In this document: in pieces, positions 52,044 to 61,968 of the stretch
How the letters are laid out: each line of letters starts with the position of its first letter
How positions within the stretch are numbered: the stretch's first letter is position 1
Assembly: GCF_003712195.1 (NCBI RefSeq)
Contig: NZ_RDSD01000007.1
Location: 1-64,000, forward strand
Length of the DNA stretch: 64,000 bases
Source: Proteiniphilum sp. X52
GTDB taxonomy: Bacteria > Bacteroidota > Bacteroidia > Bacteroidales > Dysgonomonadaceae
Direction: 5' to 3'
Program-made: the position numbers and the translations under genes
The notes under the pieces: model-generated
What the model was told of the DNA's origin: nothing
Seen by the model: the letters and a program-made list of their open reading frames with translations, nothing else
The model's database searches: none

Positions 52044-53281
52044 TTCACCACAATCCTTCCTCGTTTTATTACCGTCTCCACGATATTCATCCCCACATGA
52101 TAAGGCAGGAATTTATAGGAAGGGAATTGGAGCAATATAAGGTCTGCCTGCTTACCGACATCGATGCTGCCGATGTAGTCAGCCCGGTTGATGGCTGCCG
52201 CACTGTTGATGGTGAAAGCGGAGACTGCTTCTTCGGGCGATAACCGCATGTAAATACAAGCAATGGCGAAGAGCAACGGTACCGATGCGGAGAATGAGCT
52301 TCCGGGATTGAGATCGGTAGCGAGCGCTACCATACAATCGGTATCGATCATCTCCCTGCCCCGGGCATATTTCTCCCGCAATGAAAAGGCAGTAAGGGGT
52401 AATAGTGTGGCTACCACATCTGCTTGGGCCATGGCCCGGATTCCTTCGTCTGATGCCTGCAACAGGTGGTCCGCAGAGAGACAACGAAGCTCTGCCGCCA
52501 ATTCGGCTCCTCCCATTGGCACTATTTCATCAGCATGCATCTTCAACAGGAATCCATGCTCGCGCGCGGCTGCCAGGTAGCGGCGCGATTGTTCCACGGA
52601 GAAAACACCTTTCTCGCAGAAGATATCGACCGCTTCGGCCAACTTTTCTCCCGCCACCAGAGGAAACATCTCACGGATATTGAAATCGACAAATTCGTCT
52701 TCTTTCCCCTTCCACTCCTCCGGTATGGCATGAGCTCCCATAAAGGTTGGTATGATATCCATCGGATGGGTTTCATTCAGGCGGCGCATCACGCGGAGCT
52801 GTTTTAGTTCGGTATCCCTGTCGAGCCCGTATCCGCTCTTCCCTTCCACAGTGGTAATACCCAGCCGCATCATCGCGTCGAGGCGCTGCCTGCCGGATTC
52901 CATCAACTCCTCTTCCGTCGCTTCACGTGTAGCTCGGGTCGTATTTACAATACCTCCTCCGCGGTTCATAATATCCATGTAGCTATCGCCCCGCATCCGC
53001 CAGGAGAACTCCTCCTCACGGTATCCGCCGAACACGAAATGGGTATGCGGATCGACAAATCCGGGAAGCAATGCCTTGCCGCCAGCATCGATCAGGGTGT
53101 AATCCCGTTCGCTTACAGGGATCTCTTCCCCGGGATGAAGCACATGAGATATGATGCCGCCGGTCACGATCACCGTTCCGCCTTCAATCACGTGCAAATC
53201 AGACATCTCCCTGCCCCGTTTTCCTTCAAAACCGCTGCAAGTGACCACCTGGTCGGCATTTTTTATGATTAGGTTATTCAT
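52037..53281 (-). CDS. hutI: Imidazolonepropionase
   Basis: 414 aa. The amidohydrolase metal site is FVDPHTHFVFGG near residue 75. Other landmarks are TVEGKSGYGLDRDTELKQLR, LKMHADEIVPMGGAELAAEL near 245 and ALATDLNPGSSFSASVP near 317. It hydrolyses 4-imidazolone-5-propanoate to N-formimidoyl-L-glutamate, step three of the hut pathway. About 100 bases without features separate it from ftcD upstream. Downstream, a heptamer array and the IS separate it from the cyclodeaminase and hutH genes. Confidence 0.97.
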   Translation of the reverse strand: MNNLIIKNADQVVTCSGFEGKRGREMSDLHVIEGGTVIVTGGIISHVLHPGEEIPVSERDYTLIDAGGKALLPGFVDPHTHFVFGGYREEEFSWRMRGDSYMDIMNRGGGIVNTTRATREATEEELMESGRQRLDAMMRLGITTVEGKSGYGLDRDTELKQLRVMRRLNETHPMDIIPTFMGAHAIPEEWKGKEDEFVDFNIREMFPLVAGEKLAEAVDIFCEKGVFSVEQSRRYLAAAREHGFLLKMHADEIVPMGGAELAAELRCLSADHLLQASDEGIRAMAQADVVATLLPLTAFSLREKYARGREMIDTDCMVALATDLNPGSSFSASVPLLFAIACIYMRLSPEEAVSAFTINSAAAINRADYIGSIDVGKQADLILLQFPSYKFLPYHVGMNIVETVIKRGRIVVKN

Positions 53282-53383
53282 CTCTCCCTTTTACATTTAT
53301 CACCATCAAACCTCCGGTGAATGGAGCAAAACTTGGCATTCATCTGTCTGTTATTTTTCACTATTGCTTTTCATGGACTCCTA

Positions 53384-54280
53384 TCATTCCATTAAACGGG
53401 TTTCAAGTACCTGATTGACGGAGAAATTCTCGAGACCGAGATAGTATGCGGCCGTATCGACCAATGCTTCCATCGGAACAAGTCCGATCACTTCGGCGCC
53501 CACCACAGTCACTCCGTAACGTTGCGCTTCGATGCGCACCAGCTCATGGGCCCGGTAGATGGCTGTTTTGGTGTAGTCGGTCAGGTTCATCGATACCTGC
53601 GTGATGCCGCGATCTTCCAACGCCACCCCCATCGCTTTGCAGAACCGCAATCCTCCGCCTACATGGCGTACTTTTTTGCTGATGGCGGTCGCGATCTCCA
53701 CATTATTTGTTCCCAGATTCACGTTATAAGCCACCAACGGCATACGTGCCCCAATGGCAACCGCTCCTGCCGTGGGATGTGGTTCGGAAGGGCCGAAATC
53801 GGGTGTCCATTCCGGCAGTTTCATCTTATCGGACAATCCTTCAAATTCGCCTTTGCGTACAGTCGAAAGATTTTCACGATGCGTTGCCGAAGCCGATTTC
53901 TCGTAAAGATAGACCGGCAGGCCGAACCGCTCTCCCACCGTTTGTGCAACCTCTTTCGATAGGGCGATCGCCTCCTCCATGGTCACATTTTTAATCGGGA
54001 TAAACGGCACCACATCCACCGCCCCCATGCGGGGGTGCTGGCCACGGTGTCGTGTAAGGTCGATCAACCCCACTGCTCTTCCTATCGCTTCAATCACCGC
54101 GTTTTTCAATGCTTCCGGTTCACCTGCCAGGGTAATCACCGACCGGTTATGATCCGCATCCCCACTGTAATCCAACAGTTTCACACCCTCTTTGCCGCGG
54201 AATGCATCCGCAATCTTCTCGATCTTTTGTTTGTCTCGCCCTTCACTGAAATTGGGCACACACTCCATGATTTTGTTCAT
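53384..54280 (-). CDS. ftcD: Glutamate formimidoyltransferase
   Basis: 298 aa; ATG at 54280 (NKIMECVPNFSEGRD) is preferred to in-frame ATGs at 54304 and 54286 because the conserved family start follows directly. RHRGQHPRMGAVDVVPFIP near residue 70 carries the catalytic His region, and HPTAGAVAIGARMPLVAYNV is further on. It transfers the formimino group from N-formimidoyl-glutamate to tetrahydrofolate. The cyclodeaminase half found fused in mammals is a separate gene at 49425-50051. Confidence 0.95.
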   Translation of the reverse strand: MNKIMECVPNFSEGRDKQKIEKIADAFRGKEGVKLLDYSGDADHNRSVITLAGEPEALKNAVIEAIGRAVGLIDLTRHRGQHPRMGAVDVVPFIPIKNVTMEEAIALSKEVAQTVGERFGLPVYLYEKSASATHRENLSTVRKGEFEGLSDKMKLPEWTPDFGPSEPHPTAGAVAIGARMPLVAYNVNLGTNNVEIATAISKKVRHVGGGLRFCKAMGVALEDRGITQVSMNLTDYTKTAIYRAHELVRIEAQRYGVTVVGAEVIGLVPMEALVDTAAYYLGLENFSVNQVLETRLME

Positions 54281-54304
54281 ATACATATCATTTTTGAAGG
54301 TCAT

Positions 54305-54907
54305 TTACCGAAACTCTTTGGTTGATAAATTATATATTCTTGTTCCGGTATGGTCTTTATCATCTGAAAAACAGATTTCAATTTCGTCATGACTGATATA
54401 CTTTGCCCCACATAACCACCCTATTGAAGTCATCGATAAAAAATAATTGTTTATCGGAAAAGGAGAAAATTCCTCTAAATTATATCTTTTAACCATATTT
54501 CCGGATTCATCATAAATAACCATAACATCAACCCCATATCCGAGTGAACTCCAATTATCAAAAGTAACAATTGATTTTCCATCATTCGCAACAATTACAA
54601 AATTCGGGGCAACCCTATTTATCAATTTTTTATCCCATATCTTTATTGTATCGGAATTATAGATTTCATATAATATGGCATGGCAATGTACGATAGTGGT
54701 GTCTTCCGCTGAAAACTTACTCTTCTTTTTCGGTTTAGCCGAACGCCATTTAGAATAATTCTCAGGAATTTGGGTAGGGTATACTTTCAATAAAAACCGG
54801 CCGTTTTCAGACTTGTAGCTTTTGATGGAAGGCGGCCCCCATACATCCGGGTGAATTGTCCCGGCAAAAAAAACCACAATAAACAGTAAAACAAATCTTT
54901 CTTTCAT
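54305..54907 (-). CDS. Secreted protein of unknown function in the hut operon
   Basis: 200 aa from ATG at 54907, chosen because it opens a signal peptide (FVLLFIVVFFAGTIHP); the frame itself is open back to 54988, directly after the hutU stop. The mature part (VWGPPSIKSYKSENGRFLL, then a long Lys/Ser-rich loop KPKKKSKFSAEDTT, and WSSLGYGVDVMVIYDESGNM) looks like a beta-strand-rich or propeller-fragment fold. I recognise no family. It lies between hutU and ftcD on the same strand with near-zero spacing, so it is co-transcribed with histidine catabolism. It is noticeably more AT-rich than the flanking hut genes, suggesting a later insertion. Confidence 0.75.
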   Translation of the reverse strand: MKERFVLLFIVVFFAGTIHPDVWGPPSIKSYKSENGRFLLKVYPTQIPENYSKWRSAKPKKKSKFSAEDTTIVHCHAILYEIYNSDTIKIWDKKLINRVAPNFVIVANDGKSIVTFDNWSSLGYGVDVMVIYDESGNMVKRYNLEEFSPFPINNYFLSMTSIGWLCGAKYISHDEIEICFSDDKDHTGTRIYNLSTKEFR

Positions 54908-54988
54908 GCTTCCTAAAGATTTTTTCGATATACTTTCACCATTCTCTCCTTTTTTTCCGGTCGTCCCACGTTTGGAATCATCCAGCAT

Positions 54989-56974
54989 CTAAAGGCCATC
55001 TAACGCATCGAATACCTTTTGATCCACAAGATTGGGTTCGGTGATATGGTAATCGCCTTCATGTGACCGGTTGAACGCACTCACGGTACTGATGGCGTTA
55101 GGATTACGCGCCCATGAACGGCGCGCCACACCTCCCATCACATCCCATAACATGGCTGAACGCAGTATCTCATCCACCCGCCGGCTACCATCGCACACCA
55201 TAGCGAAGCCCCCGTTGATGGCTTTCCCGACACCCACGCCACCACCGTTATGCAACGCCACCAGGCTCATGCCGCGGGCCGCATTGCCGGCAAAGCACTG
55301 CACCGCCATGTCGGCCATCACGTTGCTGCCATCCTTGATATTGGCAGTCTCCCTGAATGGAGAATCCGTACCGCTCACATCGTGATGATCGCGTCCCAGC
55401 ATCACGGGCCCGATCTCACCGTTACGCACCATTTCATTCAATTTCAGTGCGATCTTCAGCCGTCCTTCCGCATCCTGATAAAGAATACGGGCTTGGGTAC
55501 CGACTACCAACCGGTTTTTCTCCGCATCACGGATCCATATCCAGTTATCACGATCCTGTCCCCGTCGGTTGGGGTCGATGCATTCCATCGCTGCCCGGTC
55601 GGTTCTGGCCAGGTCTTCCTGCTTTCCGCTCAGGCATACCCAACGGAAAGGGCCATAACCATAGTCGAACAGTTCAGGCCCCATGATATCCTCCACATAC
55701 GAAGGCCAGATAAATCCCTCTTTCTCGTCCCTGCCGTTCTTCGATATCTCCTTCACTCCAGCATCATACACCGCTTTCATAAAAGAATTGCCATAGTCGA
55801 AGAAGTAAGTGCCTTTGTCCACCAATTTGCGGATCACATCGAAATGGCGTCGGAGCGATGCATCGACCAGTTCCCTGAATGTCAACCGATCTTTATGTAA
55901 TAGGCGGGTACGCTCTTCAAAGGTGATGCCGACGGGGCAATAACCACCCGTATAGGGTTCATGACACGAAGTCTGGTCGCTCAGCAGTTCTATATGGATA
56001 TTGTGTTGTTCCGCGTATTCCAGCAGATCGACAATATTTCCGTGGTAAGCGATGGAGAGTGGCTCTTTGCGTTTAATCGCGTCGTCCGCCCAATGGAATG
56101 CCTCGGGCAAATCGCCGGTGATGCGTCGCACCCATCCTTGTGAATGACGTGTTTCAATACGTGAAACATCCACCTCGGCAATAATCGAAACCGCGCCCGC
56201 AATATCCGCCGCTTTGGGTTGAGCGCCACTCATCCCGCCCAGACCGGAGGAGACAAACAATCGTCCCCTCAGATCACCGTCTTGCGGAATACCCAACTTC
56301 AACCGGCCCGCGTTCAACAGCGTATTGAATGTCCCATGGACGATGCCTTGCGGCCCGATATACATCCATCCGCCGGCAGTCATCTGCCCATAGTTGGCCA
56401 CACCCATCTGCGCGGCTACCTCCCAATCGGCCAGGTTATCGAACATGCCCACCATCATCGAGTGGGTGATGATCACCCTGGGAGCATCCGGCCTCGACCT
56501 GAACAGTCCCAGCGGATGCCCGCTCTCGATCACCAATGTCTGTTCCTGGGTCAACTCCTCCAGATACATTTTGATCAGCCGGTATTGCATCCAGTTTTGG
56601 CATACCTGTCCGGTTTCACCATAGGTGACCAATTCATAGGGATAGAGCGCGATATCGAAACAAAGGTTATTATCGATCATCACCTGGAAGGCTTTTCCTT
56701 CCACGCATTTTCCTTTATACTGATCGATGGGTTTGGCTTTCAGGTCCCCTGCGGGGCGATAGCGATAGCCGTAAATCCTCCCTCGGGTCTTCAGCTCTTC
56801 CAGAAATTCGGGTGCTAACTCCGCGTGCAATTCGGAGGGAATATAACGCAGCGCATTTTCCAATGCTGTTTTTGTCTGGCGGCTTGTCAGGCTGAACCCA
56901 CGGTCAGGGGCACGACGGATTCCTTCGTAAAATACGGGATATGAAGGCAATTGATTAGGTAAGGTTATTCGCAT
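54989..56974 (-). CDS. hutU: Urocanate hydratase, long Bacteroidota form
   Basis: 661 aa, about 100 longer than the Pseudomonas/Bacillus enzyme, as is usual in Bacteroidota; the extra length is mainly at the N-terminus. The NAD-binding loop FVSSGLGGMSGAQPKAADIA is near residue 243, YFFDYGNSFMKAVYDAG near 390, and the active-site region GYGPFRWVCLSG with its Cys near 440. It adds water to urocanate to give imidazolonepropionate. First gene of the hut operon, with a consensus promoter 45-75 bases upstream. Confidence 0.96.
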   Translation of the reverse strand: MRITLPNQLPSYPVFYEGIRRAPDRGFSLTSRQTKTALENALRYIPSELHAELAPEFLEELKTRGRIYGYRYRPAGDLKAKPIDQYKGKCVEGKAFQVMIDNNLCFDIALYPYELVTYGETGQVCQNWMQYRLIKMYLEELTQEQTLVIESGHPLGLFRSRPDAPRVIITHSMMVGMFDNLADWEVAAQMGVANYGQMTAGGWMYIGPQGIVHGTFNTLLNAGRLKLGIPQDGDLRGRLFVSSGLGGMSGAQPKAADIAGAVSIIAEVDVSRIETRHSQGWVRRITGDLPEAFHWADDAIKRKEPLSIAYHGNIVDLLEYAEQHNIHIELLSDQTSCHEPYTGGYCPVGITFEERTRLLHKDRLTFRELVDASLRRHFDVIRKLVDKGTYFFDYGNSFMKAVYDAGVKEISKNGRDEKEGFIWPSYVEDIMGPELFDYGYGPFRWVCLSGKQEDLARTDRAAMECIDPNRRGQDRDNWIWIRDAEKNRLVVGTQARILYQDAEGRLKIALKLNEMVRNGEIGPVMLGRDHHDVSGTDSPFRETANIKDGSNVMADMAVQCFAGNAARGMSLVALHNGGGVGVGKAINGGFAMVCDGSRRVDEILRSAMLWDVMGGVARRSWARNPNAISTVSAFNRSHEGDYHITEPNLVDQKVFDALDGL

Positions 56975-57018
56975 TGCTGTAAATTTTGATGCCGGAAGTA
57001 GCTCAACCTACTTCTTCA

Positions 57019-57050
57019 CAAAAGTAGCAATTGGCTGCATTTTAAACAAA
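57019..57050 (-). promoter_or_regulatory. Consensus promoter of the hut operon
   Basis: On the minus strand TTTG (57047-57050), 20-base spacer, TACTTTTG (57019-57026): an exact match to the Bacteroidota sigma-ABfr consensus, about 45 bases before the hutU ATG. The following spacer up to 57230 has a short protein-like stretch (57092-57240) that I could not identify. Confidence 0.82.
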
Positions 57051-57230
57051 CATTGATCTCACCTAAATGTCAAAAAAAACGTTAAAGAGCTTGTGGGCGG
57101 AAATGCCTTCTGATCGATGCCCCGCACCGGTATAAGAACAGCCTGGCCATCCCGCAGATCCCGCTTCCTCAGGAAAAAATAGAAGCCACGGAAGAGATCC
57201 GGGGCGTCAGTCAGCAGGGATACCGGCAAC

Positions 57231-58139
57231 TCAATCCTTCAGGACCTTCCATACTTCCACCGGATAGTCTGACTCAATGATGTCGGGACTTAACCTGATT
57301 GCTTGTCTGTAGGCAGATTCTCTTTCCTCGGCTGTTTTTAGCCGATCGAGTGATGGAGCGTATGACACCATGCATCTGACACCTTTGGCCCGCAACTGTT
57401 CGACAATATGTCTGTTGGAGTCGTTGATCGTCTGTCCCACATAAGCAATCATGCACTCCCAGGGGACACCGGAAATAGCCATATCTGCCAATTCTTCATC
57501 CGTCCTTGCAAACACTGACAACATGATTCCCGGTAATCTGTCGGAATAATATCTTGCCTGTGCTCCGGTGTGTACTGTAAGCATTACATGCTTTTCCGCC
57601 TTGTGCTTCTTGATTAACTCCACAATCATATGAAGCGGTACATCTTTCTTATCAAGATTGACAACGGTCTTGCCTTTACTCCATTTGATCACCTCTTCGA
57701 GGGTGGGTATTTTGGCGGAAGTGACATTTCCTTCATGATCTTTCAACCTTACCGATTGTAACTCGGAAAAGGTGTAATCGGAGAGATTGCCGGTTGCATC
57801 AGTAGTCCTGTCCAGTGTGGCGTCATGCATAAGTACAATAACACTATCTTTGGTCAGGCGGGGGTCGACCTCGAAGAAAGCAGGCATTTGGTTCAACACA
57901 TGCTGGAATCCTTCAATGCTATTTTCCGGATATCCGGCCTCACGCCCGCCTCTGTGCCCACTTAAGAGTATTGAACTGTCTCCTTTGTAAGCAAAATATT
58001 GACGCGTATCCCCAAGCTTTTTAAATTTAATATAATTCTCCTCACCCTCCTTGGTCTTACAACCGTGCAAGAAAGGCGCTGAAACCAATAAAAGAGAAAT
58101 TACAAAAAACAGGTTGATGTTGATTTTTATAGCAGCCAT
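57231..58139 (-). CDS. Glycerophosphodiester phosphodiesterase family lipoprotein
   Basis: 302 aa from ATG at 58139; the open frame upstream is AT-rich leader and overlaps the divergent cutC. A lipoprotein signal (FFVISLLLVSAPFLHGC, Cys27) places it in the envelope. The GDPD TIM-barrel starts with SGHRGGREAGYPENSIEGF (catalytic His and Glu region), then FFEVDPRLTKDSVIVLMHD with the metal-binding Glu/Asp and second His. LDRTTDATG follows. It should release glycerol-3-phosphate from glycerophosphodiesters. Divergent from cutC. Confidence 0.92.
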   Translation of the reverse strand: MAAIKININLFFVISLLLVSAPFLHGCKTKEGEENYIKFKKLGDTRQYFAYKGDSSILLSGHRGGREAGYPENSIEGFQHVLNQMPAFFEVDPRLTKDSVIVLMHDATLDRTTDATGNLSDYTFSELQSVRLKDHEGNVTSAKIPTLEEVIKWSKGKTVVNLDKKDVPLHMIVELIKKHKAEKHVMLTVHTGAQARYYSDRLPGIMLSVFARTDEELADMAISGVPWECMIAYVGQTINDSNRHIVEQLRAKGVRCMVSYAPSLDRLKTAEERESAYRQAIRLSPDIIESDYPVEVWKVLKD

Positions 58140-58279
58140 TTTATAGATTATCTTAATAAAGTATTCATTTCCCAAAAGGACAACATAAAGGTAGAAAAAA
58201 TAATAATACGCACAGCGGAATAGAGTATGTTTTTTGCCGTATTGTGGGAAACACAATCGCCGGGCTCCCGTTAATTTTG

Positions 58280-58287
58280 TATCTTTG
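58280..58287 (+). promoter_or_regulatory. -7 box of cutC
   Basis: TATCTTTG, 71 bases before the cutC ATG; no convincing -33 box. Confidence 0.45.
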
Positions 58288-58358
58288 AAATGTTTTATAT
58301 ATGTCAATAGAATGTTTACCAAACAATCCGATAACACCGGGATAAAAGTCTTTGAAAT

Positions 58359-59114
58359 ATGAATTATAAATTGGAAATCTGCGCCAACTCTGTCGCCAGT
58401 TGTTTGGAAGCACAAAGGGGGGGCGCTTATCGTGTGGAACTTTGCGCAGCCATCCCCGAGGGGGGAACGACCCCTTCCTATGGCGACATGGCCATGGCCA
58501 GAGAGTTATTGGATATCAAACTCAACGTGATCATCCGTCCTCGAAGCGGCGACTTTCTTTATTCGTCCTTGGAACATAAAATCATGTTGAAAGATATCGA
58601 GATAGCCCGCCAATTAGGGGTGGACGGTGTAGTGGTCGGCTGTCTGACGGCAGAGGGGGACGTAGACATGGGGCGTAACCGGGAGTTGATCGAAGCTGCC
58701 GATGGCATGAGTGTCACCTTTCACCGCGCATTCGACATGTGCCGCGATCCATTCGACAGTCTGGAGAAAATTATCTCGTTAGGATGTCACAGGATACTCA
58801 CTTCGGGACAACGGCCACGGGCGGAGCAAGGTATCCCGCTGCTGAAAGAGTTGGTACAACATGCGGGAGATCGTATCATCATTATGCCCGGCAGTGGCAT
58901 CAATATGGATAATATAGCCGCTATTGCAAGGGAGACCGGCGCTAAAGAATTTCATCTTTCGGCAAGAAAGCCGGTGGAAAGTGGCATGATCTACCGCAAT
59001 CCCAATATTAAAATGGGGGGTACCATGGTGATGATCGAGGAATACGAACAACAGGTCACCCATTCCGAATTGGTCCGCAAAACAGTGGCTGCATTGGAAA
59101 AGCTGAAACAATAA
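58359..59114 (+). CDS. cutC: CutC family protein
   Basis: 251 aa TIM-barrel. LEICANSVASCLEAQRGGAY and RVELCAAIPEGGTTPSYG open the domain, and VIIRPRSGDFLYS, VTFHRAFDMCRDP and RILTSGQRPRAEQG are family blocks. CutC was linked to copper homeostasis in E. coli; the assignment is disputed, and the true enzymatic role is uncertain. Cytoplasmic, no signal. Single gene, divergent from the GDPD lipoprotein. Confidence 0.93.
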   Translation: MNYKLEICANSVASCLEAQRGGAYRVELCAAIPEGGTTPSYGDMAMARELLDIKLNVIIRPRSGDFLYSSLEHKIMLKDIEIARQLGVDGVVVGCLTAEGDVDMGRNRELIEAADGMSVTFHRAFDMCRDPFDSLEKIISLGCHRILTSGQRPRAEQGIPLLKELVQHAGDRIIIMPGSGINMDNIAAIARETGAKEFHLSARKPVESGMIYRNPNIKMGGTMVMIEEYEQQVTHSELVRKTVAALEKLKQ

Positions 59115-59304
59115 TGCCGGTCTTACCACAGTAAACTCGGGGAACGGCTAATGTAACCGTTTTCTGTAAAATATTGAGGTCTAACAGATAAAAAACACAT
59201 ACATATAGTTCATAGTGTTAGATGTTATTATTATATTTGTACCATGATACATTTTTCAGGTCGAATATTATTTTTCACAGATCATGGATCACATCGAAAA
59301 TAAT

Positions 59305-59497
59305 TAAGAAGCTGTTTTGAATTTTTTCATCCATTGTTTTTTAGCCATTTTTTGATGGATTTGGATTTTCATTGATTGAAATGTGGCGGGCCACTTAAAA
59401 GAAATGAAAGTTCAAAGGCGCGAAAAAGGGCAAAAAACAATAGGAAAGAGTGGAAAAACAAGCGTGAAATAATTACTCGTAAAATTCAAAACAGTTT
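59305..59497 (-). repeat. Palindromic MITE-like element, copy B
   Basis: Reverse-complement copy of 3401-3594, with the same terminal repeats and the same GTGG-CGGG-CCAC core (near 59384-59395). It sits between a promoter-like TATATTTG (59232-59239) and the lipoprotein gene at 59513, with its edge 15 bases from that start codon. The remaining spacer 59115-59304 has that -7 box and a 19-codon frame of doubtful meaning (59244-59303). Confidence 0.8.
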
Positions 59498-59512
59498 TTA
59501 AGTCTTAATCAT

Positions 59513-60160
59513 ATGAAGAATATACATTTTGTTTTTATAATCTTGGTTGCAGTGATAATATCTTCCTGTAGCGAGGAGCATTCGAATCCCGCTTATGAGC
59601 CTGGAATATACAAACCTTATAAACAGGTCATTTCAGACATTTATGCTTTTACAGATAACAAGGAAATTGACGGAAGTTCAATAAAAATAACCGGCCCTGC
59701 CGGTAAGATGGGCAATATTTATATTGTAGACATGGAACCCAGGGTAGATGTGCTGAGAGAACCCACCATACGATTTACCACCATTCTTCTGGGAAAAGGA
59801 AATACGGCCAGAGTTGTTTGCCCAACTTGCCTGGACACCTCCATGCAAATAAATGTGAAAAACGACAGCCTCTTTTTAATACCGAAAAATCTGAGCGAGG
59901 TGGTGAAATTTGCCCCCTATACCGAAATGGGACTTGCTGTTGTAAGCGGAAAAGAAGCGGATCTTCATGCCACTTTGCAAGGTAAACTCATCGAAGGAGG
60001 ATTTTTCCTATCCACCTATAATATTTTCATCAAATCTTCAACTATTACAAGGGGCAGCACAGACGCCAATTACCTCGATCTCGATTATCTTAAAGGCGAA
60101 CTGAAAGCAAATGACACTTTGGTATATGTGAAAAAAGAGACTTATTTCAAAAAACCATAG
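59513..60160 (+). CDS. Lipoprotein of unknown function
   Basis: 215 aa. The signal (HFVFIILVAVIISSC) ends in a lipobox with Cys19, then SEEHSNPAYEPGIYKPYKQV. The mature protein has a CPTC pair near residue 103 (VVCPTCLDTSMQINV), which could be a disulfide or metal site, and is otherwise beta-rich. The pattern resembles the small Bacteroidota DUF4840-like lipoproteins, but I cannot confirm the family. It stands alone between the MITE copy and the convergent nfo gene. Confidence 0.75.
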   Translation: MKNIHFVFIILVAVIISSCSEEHSNPAYEPGIYKPYKQVISDIYAFTDNKEIDGSSIKITGPAGKMGNIYIVDMEPRVDVLREPTIRFTTILLGKGNTARVVCPTCLDTSMQINVKNDSLFLIPKNLSEVVKFAPYTEMGLAVVSGKEADLHATLQGKLIEGGFFLSTYNIFIKSSTITRGSTDANYLDLDYLKGELKANDTLVYVKKETYFKKP

Positions 60161-60180
60161 GCAATATTCTCATTTCAAAA

Positions 60181-61023
60181 TTATTTCTGAAGCGAATAAA
60201 GCAATTTTATCTCTTCTGCCCAAAGCGATTCATCGGGGGTTTCAAGGATCAACGGCAGGTCGTCGAGCCTGGGGTCGTTCACGATAAATGAGAACAGATC
60301 CATGGTCATCAAGCCTTTTCCGAGGCTGTCGTGCCGATCCACGCGCGAAGCCAGTTCTTTCTTCGAGTCGTTGATATGCATCCCTTTTAAATAATGCCAA
60401 CCCACTATCTGGTCGAACAGATGGATTGTCATGTCATAACCGTCCCTGGTTCTGATCTCGTAACCGGCGGCCAGTGTATGCGCGGTATCAAGGCAAACCC
60501 CTACCCTAGTTTTGTCTTCCACCTTATCAATAATATGGGCAATCTGGTCAAATGTGTATCCCAGGTTGGTTCCCTGCCCGGCGGTATTCTCGATGACCGC
60601 TGTCACTCCATGAGTCTTTTCAAGCGCTATATTGATCGACTCGGCAATCCTGTCGAGGCAGGCGTCGATCGGCATCTTGTTCAGGTGGCTTCCCGGATGA
60701 AAGTTAAGCCGGTTGATTCCCAACTGTTCACATCGCCTCATCTCATCATTAAAAGCGGCTCTCGATTTGTTGAGTCCCTCCTCTTCGGGATGTCCCAGGT
60801 TGATCAGGTAACTGCTGTGAGGCAGTATATGATTGGGGGAGTAACCGCATTCTTCACAACGTGATTTGAAAAGGTCGATATTCTGTTGGGTATAGGGTGA
60901 GGCAAACCACTGTCGTTGATTCTTGGTAAAGAAGGCAAACGCTTTTGCCCCGATGGCATACGCGTTAAGGGGGGCGTTTTCCACACCGCCCGACGCGCTG
61001 ATATGAGCTCCGATAAATTTCAT
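60181..61023 (-). CDS. nfo: Deoxyribonuclease IV (endonuclease IV)
   Basis: 280 aa. [20 protein letters not shown] opens the TIM barrel. Trinuclear-zinc ligands are seen in [65 protein letters not shown] and LILETPDE. It cleaves 5' of abasic sites in base-excision repair. It is transcribed from the spacer shared with the sigma-factor gene (62 bases). Confidence 0.96.
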   Translation of the reverse strand: MKFIGAHISASGGVENAPLNAYAIGAKAFAFFTKNQRQWFASPYTQQNIDLFKSRCEECGYSPNHILPHSSYLINLGHPEEEGLNKSRAAFNDEMRRCEQLGINRLNFHPGSHLNKMPIDACLDRIAESINIALEKTHGVTAVIENTAGQGTNLGYTFDQIAHIIDKVEDKTRVGVCLDTAHTLAAGYEIRTRDGYDMTIHLFDQIVGWHYLKGMHINDSKKELASRVDRHDSLGKGLMTMDLFSFIVNDPRLDDLPLILETPDESLWAEEIKLLYSLQK

Positions 61024-61085
61024 GATTATTTATATTTTAATGGACAAAGATACGACGATAAAGGTTCAAAGCAAAAGAGCAACCG

Positions 61086-61706
61086 TCAGAAAAAGAGGGT
61101 ACGCAATGAAAATATCTTTTTACCGTTTAAGGCCGAATTAAAATCTTCGATCAGTTCAGGATGATTGTTTTTCAGATGCGACCTGACAATCGACAGTGAT
61201 TCCGAATATTTATTATATACTGTTTTTTTGCTCACGGACAACACTTTCGCGGTTTCTTCCACCGACCAGTCATTAATCCGCAACCAGAATGTTTTCCGCA
61301 CCACATAGGGCTGTTTATCCAATGCTTCACGGATTACCAGTAATAACTCTTTTTCATCCAGTGCAGCAGTAATATCCTGATAGTTGAACGCCATGGTTTC
61401 TTCCAATTGATCTATGGAGACCATATCCTTCAATGTTTCCCTATATACATCCAACACTCTGAAACGAAGGTATCTCAACATATAGGATTGTACTGAACCC
61501 TGCTCGTTGCATTTCAGGAAAGAGGGATCTTCCCACACCTTCATCCAGAACTCCTGAATAAGATCGTCTGTCCGCTCCTGATCGTTCAATGCCTGGTAAA
61601 CAAACTTATAGACTAGTTTGATATAACGGTCATAAAGCAAAGCAAAAGCTTTCCGATCTTTTTCCGAAATTAACCCAAGCAAAAAATAATCCGACTTTTT
61701 AATCAT
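61086..61706 (-). CDS. ECF sigma factor (RNA polymerase sigma-70 family)
   Basis: 206 aa. Region 2 has FALLYDRYIKLVYKFVYQAL and DDLIQEFWMKVWEDPS; region 4 has WSVEETAKVLSVSKKTVYNKY, a clear HTH. It is the ECF type that works with FecR anti-sigma factors and TonB-dependent receptors in Bacteroidota. The FecR gene and a SusC receptor lie just beyond a 262-base divergent spacer, so the three probably form one signalling unit even though the sigma gene points the other way. Confidence 0.92.
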   Translation of the reverse strand: MIKKSDYFLLGLISEKDRKAFALLYDRYIKLVYKFVYQALNDQERTDDLIQEFWMKVWEDPSFLKCNEQGSVQSYMLRYLRFRVLDVYRETLKDMVSIDQLEETMAFNYQDITAALDEKELLLVIREALDKQPYVVRKTFWLRINDWSVEETAKVLSVSKKTVYNKYSESLSIVRSHLKNNHPELIEDFNSALNGKKIFSLRTLFF

Positions 61707-61968
61707 ACGGTCTCCTTAACTGCATCTGATTTCACTACAAAGAAACATTATTTCATCCATAAAAAGGCCCATAAGCCAAATTAAGTTTTTACTGCGAAAA
61801 AATTACAAAAATGTTACTTTTTTTTATTCATCGAAAAATGGTCGCTTCACAAACGTCACAATAATAAACATTCTAAGATAGACCAAAAAGCGCATTAAGC
61901 TTTATTAACCAAAAAGTCAGGGAAAAACAATCCCTTCATTCCGTAATATATATAAGAAAGAACCGAAA

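Noticed and set aside
57092..57240. A short protein-like stretch ahead of the GDPD 3' end, reminiscent of a SusD C-terminus (LAIPQIPLPQEKIEATEEI)
   Set aside because: Too short and too weak for a family call; kept only as a possible gene remnant.
59244..59303. A 19-codon frame after TATATTTG
   Set aside because: No ribosome-binding or conservation evidence; probably chance in the spacer next to the MITE.
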